Assembly (NCBI GenBank): GCA_028622995.1
Contig: JAJQJQ010000046.1
Coordinates: 1,674,001 to 1,738,000, forward strand
From: Panagrolaimus kolymaensis
Taxonomy: Eukaryota; Nematoda; Chromadorea; Rhabditida; Panagrolaimidae
DNA length: 64,000 nt
Direction of reading: 5' to 3'
In this document: in pieces, positions 1 to 12,984 of the stretch
How the letters are laid out: each line of letters begins with the position of its first letter
Numbering within the stretch: the first letter of the stretch is position 1
The notes under the pieces: generated by a model
What the model saw: the letters and a program-made list of their open reading frames with translations, nothing else
The model's database searches: none
Told to the model about the DNA's origin: nothing
Position numbers and translations under genes: made by a program

Positions 1-499
1 TGATGTAAATTTGTTACAAATTTTTTTGGGAATAAAGCTACAAAGAAGTTGAAAAAATAAAAAGATTGGAACCTTAAAATCAAAGAGTTGGGTATAATAA
101 TTAATGAAGATAGATTTTAAGAGAAAGAAAACTAACCCATTGATAATAATGAATTTCAAAATCTTTTCGTTTTTCCACAGCTGGAAAGTGTTCATTCTCA
201 AAGCTCAAATAATAAGTATTTTTATTTGAACCTAAAAAGCGTGATTAATGGTTAGAAAAAATAATAGGTTAATTAAACAAAAAAAACTTACAATGACTTT
301 CAATATATTTTTCCCATTTCGATTTATATTCCGCACCTAACCAACATTGAAGAGGTTGACCAACATATTGTTTCATACCAATAATCACGATAACAATGAG
401 AAATAAATAACTGGTGTAAAAATAATTTATGCGATCAACGAAATCATCATCATATTTGGGTTTAATATTCTTTTGAATTTTATCGGAACCTCTAATCAT
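1..499 (-). CDS. Innexin, N-terminal part (cut by the window edge)
   Basis: Innexins form invertebrate gap junctions and hemichannels in the plasma membrane. Three exons are visible on the minus strand: 499-292, 231-137 and 72-1, joined in phase (208 + 95 = 303 bases). The first holds the classic N-terminal signature: DDDFVDRINYFYTS, then a first membrane segment, then KQYVGQPLQCW with the first extracellular-loop cysteine, and later ESHC. The second exon ends in YYQW and the third begins VPIFLFFQLL, which together make the family's YYQW(V)P motif before membrane segment 2. All three exons stay open to the edge, and the rest lies outside the window. Introns fall after ESH (within the Cys codon) and after YYQW, unlike the other two innexins here, where the intron falls before the W. 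It is divergent from the innexin at 1101. Family assignment is firm; the subtype is unknown. Confidence 0.93.
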
Positions 500-1100
500 T
501 TTGTTGTTTTTTTAGTTGCAAATGAAAATTAAGCTTGGATCAAACTAACCAAACAAAAAAAGGGTGAATGAAAAAGATTTGGTGAAAAAAAAATTAGTTA
601 AAGAAAAAATATACAAAAATAAAGAAACAAATTAATTGTTACCGCATATTTAGGGCGAGGCTAACACTTTAACCAAATAAGTATGCCATAATGGAGCAAT
701 CAGATAACCCATAAGAAGGTAAGTGAAATCCAAAGCAAAAGGCAAGGTTCAAAAATGCTTTTGAGGGTAAATTTTCTTTCGTTTATATATGTATTTTCGC
801 CGTATCGCCGTACTTTTTTTTATCTCTCTATTTTTTGTTGTTGGTTATTTATCCCTCTTGCTATTATTATTATTATTATTATTTGTTGCACTCTAATCTT
901 TTTTGATATCTTCTTGATCGTTTGTTTTCATTAGAATTTTTTTAAAGGTTTATATTTCCATCCATAAATATCGGCTACTACTTTTTTTGCACTCCTATTA
1001 TATTTTCTTTTACTTCTCTTATTTTATTCGTCGCTTAAAAAAGTTTGTTATACCTTCGATTTTCTTATACAACAACGATATTTTAGCCTTTCATCAAATT
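500..1100. promoter_or_regulatory. Intergenic space between two divergent innexins
   Basis: About 600 bases separate the two start codons, so promoters for both genes should lie here. I see T-rich tracts and an ATT repeat (about 863-882) but no motif I can name. This is inferred from gene orientation only. Confidence 0.35.
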
Positions 1101-2880
1101 ATGTCCCTCCAAGGATTTCTTAAAACAACTATAAATTTTGATGAAGATCCTTTCGATAAACTCAACAATGTAATCACTTCATATATTTTGTTTTTCATTG
1201 GATTCTTTTTATTTGCATCGGAATATAATGGCAATCCCATGAGATGTTGGGGTAAACCTGAATGGGTTTCATCATGGCATGAATATACTGAAGATATATG
1301 CTTTATTGAAGGCACATATTATGTTGATATAAATGATAGACTTCCAAATAGCTATCATGATTTGATTACAAAATATAAGAAAGTCACTTTTTATCAGGTA
1401 AATTAACTATTCGACATTAGGGAATTAATTGATAAAAAAAAATTTAGTGGGTTCCATTTCTTTTTTGTTTGATGGGAATTCTTTTGCAATTACCCCGCTT
1501 CTTTTGGTTTTTTGTAAATTGGTCAACATGTAAGTAATTATTTCTGCTGATAACTTTTATTTTAATTTTTTGTTTGTTGTTGTAGACATGTATCTCACAG
1601 AATTTTGCGAAACTGCAGTAAAAGTTTCCCATTTCAAAACTACTTCCAAAAGTCATTTTATGAATATTTTAATTCGTCATTTTCAAGATGTTATTGATCG
1701 AAAATGGAAATTAAAATCAACCCAGAAAAAAATGAAGGATGTTAAAGGCATTATTAAACGTTCTTATTGGTCAGTTTTTTTTCTTACTTCCATAGTCTCG
1801 AAAAACTTTTTTTTCTTCGAAATTTTTTTAAACATCCAACTTTTTTCTAATTCATATTTATTTTAGTCTCTGGAATAATTATATTACTCCTCGCTCCTTA
1901 TTTATATCATATCTCATTGTTAAAATTTGGAATATTATCAATAATGTTGCAATTGTAAGTTTTTTATCCCTAGCTTCCAAAAAAAGTAAATCTATTCATT
2001 CACTCACCTTCATCATATTTTTTAGTTTTTCATTTTAACCATTCTCGTTGCGGATCAAACAAATGCTCCATTTGCATTTTCAATAATTAAAAATTTGATT
2101 TATGGAGTGGATTGGCGTGAAACGGGTTTATTTCCTCGAGTTACAATGTGTTCATTTCAAGTTCGAGAAATGGGAGAAAGTACGTTAACTAGCATTTCAC
2201 GAAAAACTGTTCAATGCACTCTTACCGCAAATATTTATATCGAAATGGCATTTATAATTATTTGGTGTTGGTTAATTATTTTATTTATCGTAAATATTTA
2301 TGGATTTTTGCAATGGATTTCTCGCTCCTTTAATCGCAAAAATGATGCATTTTTGAAGGAACTCATTTTGAATGGAGTTAATTATGTTGATTTTGAAAAA
2401 CACAACAACAACGAAAATAACAAAAATGATGATGAAAAAAATCCTCTGATTCCAAATGTAAGTTACTACTAACCTTTTTTTAAACCAAACTTTATAAAAG
2501 CTTTTTACTTTTCTATTTTCTAGAATGCTGATTTAGAAGAACTCAAAAAAATTGAAAAAGAAAATTATTTAAATTCTGCAAAAGAATCAGCCACAAAATT
2601 CGGCGAAAAAACTCGTATCTCCCAATTTCGTAAACATCTTGGACCCGATGGAATTCTAACCCTTTATATGATGTATTCCAATGCTGGCTGTTATGTTGCT
2701 TCACAAATTGCAGCAATTTGTTTTTATGATTTTATTAAAGATCCTAAACACAACGACAATACAGCCGCCAAAAACTTTTATGGTGACTTTAAAATTGAAA
2801 AGTTGGTTAATTTATTTTATCCAAAAAAAGAATGGATTTATAACAATATATATTTATTTCAGAGACATTTTGGACGATGA
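1101..2880 (+). CDS. Innexin, complete six-exon gene
   Basis: Gap-junction/hemichannel subunit with four membrane segments. Exons read in phase: 1101-1397, 1448-1529, 1586-1769, 1867-1954, 2026-2457 and 2524-2880, giving 479 aa. Family marks visible: RCWGKPEW and EDICFIEG (two Cys of extracellular loop 1); YQ|WVPF at the exon 1/2 junction; KIWNII in the third hydrophobic segment; FPRVTMCSFQVREMG with a later VQC (two Cys of loop 2); a fourth hydrophobic segment around IIIWCWLIILFIVNIYGF; and the C-terminal LGPDGILTLYMMYSNAG helix region. An Asn/Asp/Glu-rich linker (around HNNNENNKNDDE) is inserted before the last exon. The start at 1101 is chosen because it gives a usual innexin N-terminus; the open frame continues upstream to 987. 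Its introns match those of the transposon-borne innexin at 60999. Confidence 0.93.
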
Positions 2881-5186
2881 TTCAAAGAAAATCAATGGAA
2901 TCAATGGAAAAGGCTTTAGTCTTCCTCCTTATTCTCCACTATCATGCTAATAGCCACCCGACTTTTCCAAAACATTTATTTAGCTCAAATCTTTTGGATT
3001 TTTTTTCTTACTTGTTTGACTTGACGACTTTTCATTATCAAAAATTTTGTTTATTTATTCCTATCTTTGTTGATACATTTCTTATTTTTTACTTTTATTT
3101 CACCTTTTTTTTATGCGAGAAATTTAGTAATAATAAAAAATTCGACTTAAATTATTAGCATTTTTACATTTCTAGAGTTTCAACAAAAACCATGGTAAAG
3201 AAAAATTGACAAGAAAAAATTAGAGAAGAAAAAATACGAAGAATATGAGGCGTTAAAAATATTGCGTAATCAAAAAAATCGTATTAATGAATTTTAGCTA
3301 ATTTTTAAAAAATATCCGATTATTGTAACGAAAAATTAAAATAAGATAAAAAGAATTTGATCCCACAAAATTAACTTTATACTTTTAAAATTATTGGTGC
3401 AGTCAATAATTTGCTGGGGCGATACATATTTTATAATTGGTAATAACGGCTAAATGGGATGTTGGGTAAAAATTTTCAAATAATTTTTTATAAAGCAAAA
3501 CCCCAGCTATTAAGTTTCATTAAAATTCGTTAAAAAAATAGTTTTACTTATTTTATACTAAAGAGCGAACAAGCTTATGTACACGCATCGTAAAAACCAA
3601 GAAATTTTTTAAATAAAATATTCAAAAAGCAACTAAAAAACAGCATCATTTTGGACGAATATTTTCTTATTCAAGGAACATAAGAGAAAGAAGTAATCAA
3701 TAAAGCGACAAAAAACAAAAAAGCTGTTGATTTAATTTTTATTTTCATCGAACAATAGAGTTGCTTTAAATTATTTTAAAAAGCTTTTTTAAAAGACCTA
3801 TTTTTCTTCTTCTTAACAATCTTGCTTTTTAACAAATTCTGTTCTCCTCCTAGAAATTGCACCGAAAAAATAAACAAAACATGGGCTTTCTATAATTAAA
3901 TCAGAAAAAGTGATAAACGAATAACTGAATCAAATTTTTTTGTTGTGTTGCGTATTTTTGAATAAAGTTTTATCTTCAAAAAATTACTGAAATTGCAACT
4001 TTTCAGCAAAAGACTTTGATAAATTTGAGTATGCTAAAATTAATTTATTAATGTTCATTTTGAAAGAGCGATTAATTGATAAATTATTTTATCTTTCGAA
4101 AAGGTTTGTTGCATTTGTTTCACGTTTTTGACAAATTTTGTTATACATAATTTCTTCTTTAAACCGTTATTATTTTTTTATTTTCTAATTTACCAAAGTG
4201 GTTTATTAAATCAGACATGGTTTGGGTTTGCGACAAATATTAACTAAAAAAATAAATAAAACGAGAATAAAATATTCAAAATTTTTCTAAGTTTAAAACC
4301 AAATTGCTTTTTTTGTTTTTAAGCTTAAACACTCGACCGCTTTTTTTTAGTTTTTTGCTTTTAAAGCAAAAAAAAAACAAAAGTTATTTCTGCCGTGAAT
4401 GACGCAGCATATTTTTTCTTAACTGAATGTTAAACAAAAACAATAACAAAAAAAAGGCAGAGAAGGAAAAGCGACAATCAATAAAACGAGAAACGAGAAA
4501 CGAGAAAAATAGACAACTGCAAAGCTAAGCAGCGCTTTTTTCTCGTAGTTTTTTTCTAAAAACTTTTTTGAATATTTGAGCTCTAATTTTTTTCATTCAA
4601 TTTTGTGTAACAGCTTTTTAATCAATAAAGTTTAATACTTAAAAAGGTTGATATTTTCAGAAGAAATTTTTTTAGCTTCTTTCATTAATAAAAAAAACCA
4701 ATGAGAAAATTATCAGGCAAATGAGTTGGCTTGAATCGTTTATTAAAATATTATTAAAAAAGGAATTTACTGTGATGATATATTCGACGAATGTTATTTT
4801 TAAATTCATTTTTACTTCAATAAACTTCAAACCCACAAAATTTGTCGATTGCTCATTTTCAATTTTTCTGTCACGATAAATTTTTTATTAATTTTTTGTT
4901 GATAGTAATTTGCATAAATCAGGAAAAGTAATTTTTGACACAAAACTTTTTAAAGGTGTTTTTTTTTTTTGCAACATCATTCATCGATCCTATTTTGTTC
5001 CGTCATCCGATACCTCACAATCAATTTTCTTTTAAACTTTTGCTTTATTAATAATTAATTAATTTATAAATATATATTTTAAAAATTATTACATAATATT
5101 ATAATTATTTATTTTTACATGTCATACATAGTTGGCTTGCTTTGTTGTTGTACCATAAAAGCTTCATCTTTTCATTCATTTGTTTT
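2881..5186. other. Intergenic, no gene seen
   Basis: A 2.3-kb A+T-rich stretch between the innexin and the MLT-10-like gene, which ends toward it. I found no long frame with splice support. Three near-perfect copies of ACGAGAA lie at about 4484-4509. Nothing else stands out. Confidence 0.6.
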
Positions 5187-8100
5187 TTAACTCAAAAAAC
5201 TTGGAGATAAAATAACTTCAGCCAAATATAATTTTGATTCAACCAAAGGTGACAAAGCATTTGGGCTTAAAACCAACGCAAATAATGTTAGAGGAGAATA
5301 AAGAACTGGAGTTAAAACGAATGGAGATAAAATGACGGGAGTTCCAACCTAAAAAGTAATAAAGAGGATTTAAAATTATGAAGAAAGGCGGTTCATGGAA
5401 TTACTGTGGGCGAAAGGATGAATGGACTCAAAACCAATGGTGAAAGAATAAGTGGAGTGAAAACCTAGAAAAAAAATTATGATGAATAAGATTACGGCAG
5501 AGTTTGGGTAAAATCTCAAACCTGCGGAGAAAGAATAAATGGAGTCAAAACCAAAGGACTCAAAACAAATGGATTGAAAAGGCCTAAAAAATTTTTTTTA
5601 CTAATATAATTTTTCATTTAAAGTTTTTTTTGAAGATTTTATAAAACCAAAAATTTTAAGTTTACCTGGACAAAGAATAGCTGGATGTAAAACCAATGGA
5701 CTAAAAAAATTTAATATTTTTAATCACTCAAAAATAAATAAATAAAAACCTGAGAACGATTGGAACAAATAAGAATGGATTTAGAATAGCTGGAGATAAA
5801 AGACGTGGACTCAAAATTAATGGCAAGAAAAGCCATGGACCTAAAATAATTGGACCCAAAACTGCTGGACTTCCTATAACTGGAGTGAATAAAATTGGAC
5901 TTAAAATCTGAAAAAAAAGAAGAAGCAATTATTTATTAATTTATAAGTTAAGTTTTGGAATATTTTTTGCTGCGAGACTTGTCGAATAAGTTTTTCGCAG
6001 TATAAATTTTATAAATATTTAAATTTTTGTTCGAACTTCGAAGTCTTTTTGGGTTTCAACAAAAATGAGGGTTATAAAAAAAATTAACACGTGAGACTCT
6101 TGGTAATAATTTTTAGCCTTCGTTAAACAACAACTTACAATAGGTTGTGAAGCAACTTCAGGCGCAAATAAAACTTGAGCTCCAACAAAAGGTGAAAGTA
6201 AAATGGTTCTCTTTGTTCGAATAACTCTTTTTTCAGCCATTGCGTTAATATCTTTTTCAATTTGGGCATGAATTTGTTCGGGTGTTAATTTTAAAAATAT
6301 TTTTAATTTTTCTGCATCAGAATGTGGACTTCCTGGACCATAAAGAATTAGCAATTGTTCTTTACTCATTATTGCATAACCAGTTTCATTCATTTCGGTT
6401 GTTTGTTCTTTTGTGTAAGATTTAATTAAAGTTTCTGAAACTTCAATTCTTTTTGCTTCAGATTCTCCAAGAGTTTCAATGGCTTTTTCTTTCGTGAGAT
6501 ATAAAGGTTCACCATCTGCATTTCGCATTCGCTGTTCATAACTTCGTTTTGAACGAACTTGAAATTCCTCCGTAATTAAAGCATCTTCAGCTTGTTTGAG
6601 GGATTCTTGAACTCCAGAAGCTTCAAAAATTAGATCCAACCATTGTTGTTGATCCGCAGTTGTGAAACCTTTAACTAAATTTGGGAGGCTTAAATCTCGT
6701 TCAAGGCCTTTTCCATCGCCATGTAAACTTAATAAAGTTGGGGAAAGGACATCGATCTAAAAATTTTAGGTTTAATTTGGTAATGGAAAGAAAATCTTAA
6801 AGACGCAATTATTTCTTGGAATCTTAGCGCAACAAATTTAAAAAATTGATATTTATTTTAATTTTTTACTTACTGGATCATCTTCATCCGTTCCATCTCC
6901 CTCAGGTTCTCCATCCTCATTCGTAATACTAAACAATCTTGGAGACAAAACCTTTAAATTTTTTTCATCAAAATTGCTTGTATTTTTTCCTGTTGCTGCA
7001 AAAACAAGTTTAATTCCATCCCTCATAAGTCTCAAAATTTTTCGATGAGGTGAATCTTTAGTTAATTTTTGCTTTTCTGATTGCATCATACTTTTATCAT
7101 TTAACATTTTATCCATGAATTGATCAATATCCTAAAAAGTGTTTGATTTTTTTTTGAGAGATTGGAAATGGGAGACATACTCGAGGTGGCAAACCTCTGC
7201 CTTCCAAAGCTTTGAAAGCCATTTCTTCAAGTGGGCTTTGTTCCATCATTCTCATACGCTTTCTCATTTCTTTTTTCTTTATTCCTGTTTCTTTAGCTTT
7301 TCCAACTAAATTTTGCCATCTGAAAAAACAAAAAAATAGGTATTCAAATTTTCAATTAAAAATCTTTTTTAATTAGGGATTCAAGACATTTTTATTCCAA
7401 AAATATCGGGGCTCTAATGAAGGCAATTCGAGAAAAAGTTTTTTATATATTGTATAAAGCATAAAATCTATAAAACTTACGGAACTCTCGAAGTTTTATT
7501 CTTTTTATGTAAAACATCTTCCATAATAAATTTAGCAAATAAACCAATGGGAGTTAATTTTTGTTGACCGCCGCTTATGCTATAAAGCGATGAAGAAGTT
7601 TTGGGAGAGTATCGCTTTCGCCTTCTTTGTCGTTGATGGTCATCGTTGTCCACCATAAATGATCCAATTTTTTTCTTATAAAATTCTTCTTTACTTTTAC
7701 TTTTCCTATTCATAAATTCTCTTGAAGCTGATGATCGAAGGGGATAATACGATTGATGACGCTTACGATAATCCAAAACATTGGCGGTGAAAAAATGTTT
7801 TCGATATGGTTTTTTACCAATTTTTTGAGTCATCGTCGTTGAATATTTTTCCATTTGCAAACTTTTTGAATTTCCAGCAGCAGCAAATTTTTCAAATCGA
7901 TTATTAAATAATTTTGTTGGTCGATTAATTTCAGCAGAATTTATTCTTTTTGCTTTTGGAAATCGAAGGGTTGAAGGCTTTTTGGGAACAATAACTACTG
8001 TATCGTTTGTTCGGAATTTCTTTCGAATGGGTTTATTAATAATTTTTTCTCGAACTTCTGCACTATTTTTTGTGCTATCAAATTTTTCAGGAACCAATTT

Positions 8101-8645
8101 TTTAATGAAATCTTGAGAATTTTGAAAATTTTTATTCACATCTTTTCGATATTTTTTTGCTTGAATTGCGGGAAGAATGCATTCAGCATGTTTTTCAATT
8201 GTCGTTGCATCTTTTGAACATGCTTCAAGATCTTTGAGTTCTTCTTTAGTTAAATATTTGGCACTGAAAAAATTAAATTAAATTAAAGAAAATTTGTTTT
8301 AGTTTTGTGGGCCACGATTTTTTTTTGGTGGTTGGAGCCTAATTTTTTTTTCGCGAAAATAGTTTTAAAAATTTAAATATTCCATCAACAAAATTTTTAT
8401 AATTCTAAAAACCAATGAATTTTATTTAAAATAAAGGTTTATTACTTTTTGCTTGCCACAGCAGCCATGACTCCACTGATCGCTTGTTCATTCCATTTCA
8501 TAACCAAATCATCCGTGTCTTTTTCATCCAAATCAACAAAATCCACGCCTTTTTCTTTTCTCAATTTAGATTGGCTTGATTCCACAATGGAAATACAAAA
8601 AAATATGACAAATAAAATAAAGCAAATCCTCCACCTGAGTAACAT
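5187..8645 (-). CDS. MLT-10-like moulting-cycle protein
   Basis: Nematode-specific secreted family linked to cuticle moulting (Pfam Moulting_cycle; C. elegans mlt-10 relatives). Ten minus-strand exons keep phase throughout: 8645-8446, 8263-7481, 7319-7181, 7131-6874, 6756-6139, 5907-5750, 5700-5666, 5583-5522, 5464-5405 and 5348-5187, giving 824 aa. The start at 8645 gives a clear signal peptide ([20 protein letters not shown]), and TATAG ends just before AATG, which looks like a spliced-leader acceptor. The N-terminal block contains MAAVASKK, then a Cys pair (EACSKD...AEC), then a long Lys/Arg-rich middle. The C-terminus is a degenerate LSP repeat (ILSP, VIGSP, ILGP, LLSP, LHP, LSPLVL) spread over five very short exons, ending VILSPSFLS. 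The repeat plus the N-terminal block are the family hallmark. The function in moulting is known only for relatives. Confidence 0.88.
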
Positions 8646-11031
8646 TCTATAAAAATTTAAAAAATAAATACTGTATTTTTTTAAAATTTTCTTTTTCACA
8701 TCTTTCAAACTTTTTTTAAGATTTAAAATATAAATAAAAAAACAAATAAAGACGCGGAAAAAAGGACGAAAGACAAAAAAATATGTCCTTGAATTTTTTA
8801 TTATTAGTTATTTTACGTGTGCCAAAAAGGTGTTTTTATTTTTTTTATGTCGTAATTAGTTGCCTATAATTAATTTGAGGGTACTTGCTTGATTTTTGGA
8901 TGTAATTATTATTGAATACGAACGAGACTCATAAGGATCAAGAAAAAAATGGTTAACCAAAAAATACAAAAAATATAAAGGTCGATCAAAAAAATTTTTT
9001 AGAGTGATTTTAAAAAAAGGAAGATTTTTTTTACTGGGATTTTAGCTACTAAAATTGAAATGTTTTACTAAATTTTAATAGCGCTAAATTAATCTAAATT
9101 TTTGATTTTGTTTTACCAACAAAATTTTTTTTGGCAAGAATCTAAGTTTTAGCGATTTCTAAGCCACAAAGACTTGCAGTGAAAACTCAAATTACAAAAT
9201 TTTATAGTCAAACTTCTTTTATGTATCTTTTATTACTTTATAAAGGCATCATTTATGACGAGAAATTTATTGCGAAATTTAAAATAAATATATAAAACAC
9301 GAACAACATCAGCAGCAGCGGTTTATAAATGGGTAATAAAAATAATCATCAAAAAAAAAAAATTAAAAGTGCGCCATTAAAAATGAAAAGAAAAATCTTT
9401 CTTCCATGTTTTACTACAGTAAAATTTATATAGAAAATCAGTAAAGACAAAAGCGAAGTTCTTATTTCCGATGAAAGATAAAAAATTATATTGAGCCGAC
9501 GACGACTTAAAACAAATATTTTTATTCGTTCGTTGAAGAAAAGTATTTATTGTGACTTTTTTCTTTGTGTATTTATGTAGCGACGATCAAATCATATAAT
9601 CAAAACTACATGAAAAAAAACTTTTTTTAAGAACAACAACCGCAGAAGACAAGATTAACCTTCTTTTTTTTTTCTTCTTGAGTTTTACCTTTTATTTTGT
9701 CTTAAACTTTTTTTTATTTTAATTTTATAACGCTTGATTAAATCTCGAACAAATGTTTAACTCTTTTTTCTTTTTTTAAGGAACGAATAAATAAATGTGG
9801 ATAAACTTTATCGCCGACGTCTTCGGAGTCATCGTCGTAGTCGTAATCGCCAAAGGAAGTTTAGTGATGTCTGCGCAGCAAAAAATTAAAGGGTTGTAAA
9901 ACAAATGTTTTTTTAGGGCTAACATTTTTGACTTTTTTTAAGTCAATTAAGAAAAATGAAGAAATAATTGTTTTTTTTTTTGCAGAATGAAAAACATAAA
10001 AGTGTGTCTCTATAGCTTTTTAATGGGTCAAACAATGGCCCATGATAGTTAGTAAGCTTCACACATTACAGTAATCAATTTTTTGTCTTTGTTGTTGCAA
10101 GATTTTGTGCGTCAGATATAATTTTATTCTTAAAAATTTTTTTACCAAAATTTTTCAGGCATAAATTATTTTAATGAATCAATCAAACTCTGTATGTTTT
10201 TTGTTAGTTAGTTATTGCAACTTGAAGACGATTAAATTAATTTATAAAACTTTTAGTTATGGAATTTTTGTGTCATCGAGTTTGCTGCTACTTGGATTTA
10301 CTCATATATTTTTTTACTTCCGTCTTTCAAAGAAAAAAAGTTTATTTGTTTTATTACATAAAATTGACGCATTTTTTGTTTTCCTTCTTCCCTTTTTTTT
10401 TAGGGTTTTGTTCATTAACAAAAATTCATTAAATCAAGGCTAATCTTGCGACAACTTTTTATATTCAAGAAAAAAAGGGTCGTGTTGTGTTGTTCATGCA
10501 TGTATTTTCGAGAGACATCCTCATTATTCTTGTATGTAAGTACATATTCGTTTTTATGACGAGAATTGAAAAGAAAAAGTGCATATTTTTGTAAAACACA
10601 AAAAAAGAAAAATTATTTGATTTATTTGGTTTTCAAAAAGTTAAAAATACATACATTTAGTTAGTTAGTGGGACAAAAAAAATAATTACATAAACACAAA
10701 AATCACCTTTTGTGCTCTTTTATGTTTTCATGTTGCTTTTTTTATATCTTTTTCATGCGTTTAAAATTTATTAATAAAAATCTTGGAAATGTTTTGGAGG
10801 TTTGCAATTTGAACAGAACAAGTTAAAGTGTAAAAACAAAGTTTTATTTATTTATTACTTAACACATCAACAACAAATTATTATTATAACTTACCCTCTA
10901 CAGAAACCAATATTATTTGTACGAAATCAAGGATTTTCTGATTTTTCATTTTTGAGTTTTGGATTATCTTGTTTTTACATATATATATGGGAGAAGGTCG
11001 AAAACATTTTGTTTGGAGGATGGATTGATTT
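8646..11031. other. Intergenic, no gene seen
   Basis: A+T-rich DNA upstream of the MLT-10-like gene. The open frames here (for example 10174-10443) are T-rich, lack splice partners and resemble no protein I know. The promoter of the moulting gene should lie near 8650-9000, but I recognise no motif. Confidence 0.55.
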
Positions 11032-11124
11032 TTAACTCAACCAACTTGGAGAAAGAATAATTTCAGCTGCAATAAGTTTGGATTGAATAACAGGCGATAA
11101 GGCATTGGGTTTAATAACAACCAA
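11032..11124 (-). pseudogene. Orphan terminal exon of an MLT-10-like gene
   Basis: Read on the minus strand this encodes LVVIKPNALSP, then a short linker, then AAEIILSPSWLS and a stop. It matches the last 30 or so codons of the MLT-10-like gene at 5187 ([10 protein letters not shown]...[12 protein letters not shown]), including the position of the stop. No other exon of the gene is visible upstream on this strand: 11301 onward is an F-box-like gene. It therefore looks like a fragment left by duplication and decay. The similarity is direct; the history is inferred. Confidence 0.75.
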
Positions 11125-11300
11125 CCACCTTTCCTTATCAAGCATCGAGATTCCCAAGTAAATGTCACCACCAAAATAAACATGATTTTTTCTTCAACAT
11201 TTATTTTTCAAAACATAAAAGCATAAAACAATGAGACAAATAAGTAACTCAAAAAAAAAAGACAAAGAAGAAAGTAAACAAAACGTTACAACACAAAGCT

Positions 11301-12207
11301 TTAAATCATTAAATAATTAACATCAAACATTGGCTTTTCATTTAGAGGTATCCATGATTTCAATTTCGCACCCATTTCTGCTTGGAAGTTTTCTACAGCA
11401 ACTTGATCATCTATATGTAAATAGACGGTAGCTCTTGGAGCAAGTGTTTCCTGAAAACCGAGATACATACTTTTTAAGAAATGAAATTTAACAAAAACTG
11501 ACTTTTAAAAGATCAAAGAGTAAATCAGCGTTGAAAGGATTATCACATCTAAGATAAAGCGACTTGATTTTGTTTTTTCTTGGAACTAAAGCCATATTGA
11601 CAGGATTTGGTTGAATAACATAATGAACATTGGCACTAAAAAATAAGTTGGGTTATAAAATAAAAGATATGAACAAATCATACTTAATCAATTTAGCATT
11701 TGGAAGATGGAACAACAATTTTTCAAGCGAAAGAGGCTTTCCATCATCATCAGTAATTGAAGTGAGAGGTGACCACCAGACACTAACATTACCCGATTTT
11801 GTCAAAGTAATAAAATCATTCAATGGAAGTGAAGGAATGTTCAGATCAATATATTCAGCATAACATCGAGCGATTCTTGATATCATCGTTTGATTAACAA
11901 ATACCAACTTCTTAGTGACCCAAATATTGTCCAACATTGCCATACTTGTAACATCATCAAAGTAAAATAAGCGACCATCAATCTTCATATAAATTTGTCC
12001 TTCAGAGTCCATTTTCATTCCATCAACGATACAATATGGTCGCTTCTTGTAGAAATATTTGCACGTCTTATAAAGTTTGTTCAAGACTTCGCCATTTGCA
12101 TTCCAGAGAATATGTTGAGTTACAGGATACGGAAGATAGAAGTATTGACGTTGGATGTTGCTCTCATTGAACGTAATGATATTGGACGATGGAATTCTTC
12201 GAGACAT
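11301..12207 (-). CDS. F-box-like family protein, copy 1
   Basis: Three exons in phase: 12207-11684, 11635-11503 and 11450-11301 (268 aa). The N-terminal third has an F-box-like pattern: LPYPVTQHIL, then LNKLYKTCKYFYKK, comparable to the LP..I...IL and L...C..F spacing of F-boxes, which recruit substrates to SCF ubiquitin ligases through Skp1. The remainder has alternating hydrophobic residues typical of the leucine-rich or FTH-like C-terminal regions of nematode F-box proteins. ITLTKSGNVSVWW and LSLEKLLFHLPNA are shared with the other copies. The start at 12207 matches the N-terminus of the copy at 23063; the frame is open a further 30 codons upstream. This copy appears intact. The family resemblance between copies is certain; the F-box assignment is probable. 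Confidence 0.75.
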
Positions 12208-12984
12208 TTCCACTAAAAAAGGAATATTCATTAGTAAAAATTTTAAAGCAGATATACGAAGAGTATTAAAATAAAAACGCGGATCAGTAGTCAGCAAAAT
12301 GTAATAAATTTCCTCATTCTAAAAAATGGTACAAACAAACAAAAATCTTTTCATTTTTTTTTTTGATAAATGAAGTTTAGCAGAATTCTAAAAAGTGGAG
12401 GAAAGCGTATAAACGGAACATTCGTTTTAAGAATATTTGATTTTATAATTTTTAGGGAAAATTTGGTAAATATTAAAATGTTTTTGAAAATCGCTTTTAG
12501 CGTTTCTTTGTTTATTTAAAACCCAAATTTTTTTTCTTGGAATGTTATTTCCCGACTTTTTTCTTCTTCTTTCTTTATAGAAAATTAAAATCAATTGAAG
12601 TATGCTCATTTGCTATCAGTAATGTCATTTAACTTCGTTTGAACTTTTTTTTGGAGTTTCTTCCAAAACTTTTTCCTTTAAATCTTCAGAATTATTTACT
12701 ATTTAAAAAAATGTAAATATGTAATTTCAAAAAGGAGCAAAATTGCGATATTTTTGTGTGTTTCTTCAGCTGACAAAAAACACGCGATGAACTCGTCAAA
12801 AGTTTTTTTTGTTAGAAAAAAAGAAAACACCGGATTGCATAAACAAAACATCTTTCATCATTTTTTATTTTTTCTTTGACCAATAATAATGAAGAAAGTT
12901 GTTATTTTTAATATGTGCGTTGTGTTCATTTCATTTTAATCAAACTCAAATTGATCGAAGTAGTTTTATTTGTATTTTTTAAAA

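Noticed and set aside
9811..9860. Acidic minus-strand stretch (DYDYDDDSEDVGDK)
   Set aside because: Only about 25 codons, no start, splice partner or homologous context; probably chance from GAC/GAT repeats.
11995..12216. Plus-strand frame opposite the F-box-like gene
   Set aside because: Exact antisense shadow of the conserved LPYPV/KTCKYFY exon. The same shadow appears opposite the copy at 23063, so it follows the real gene.
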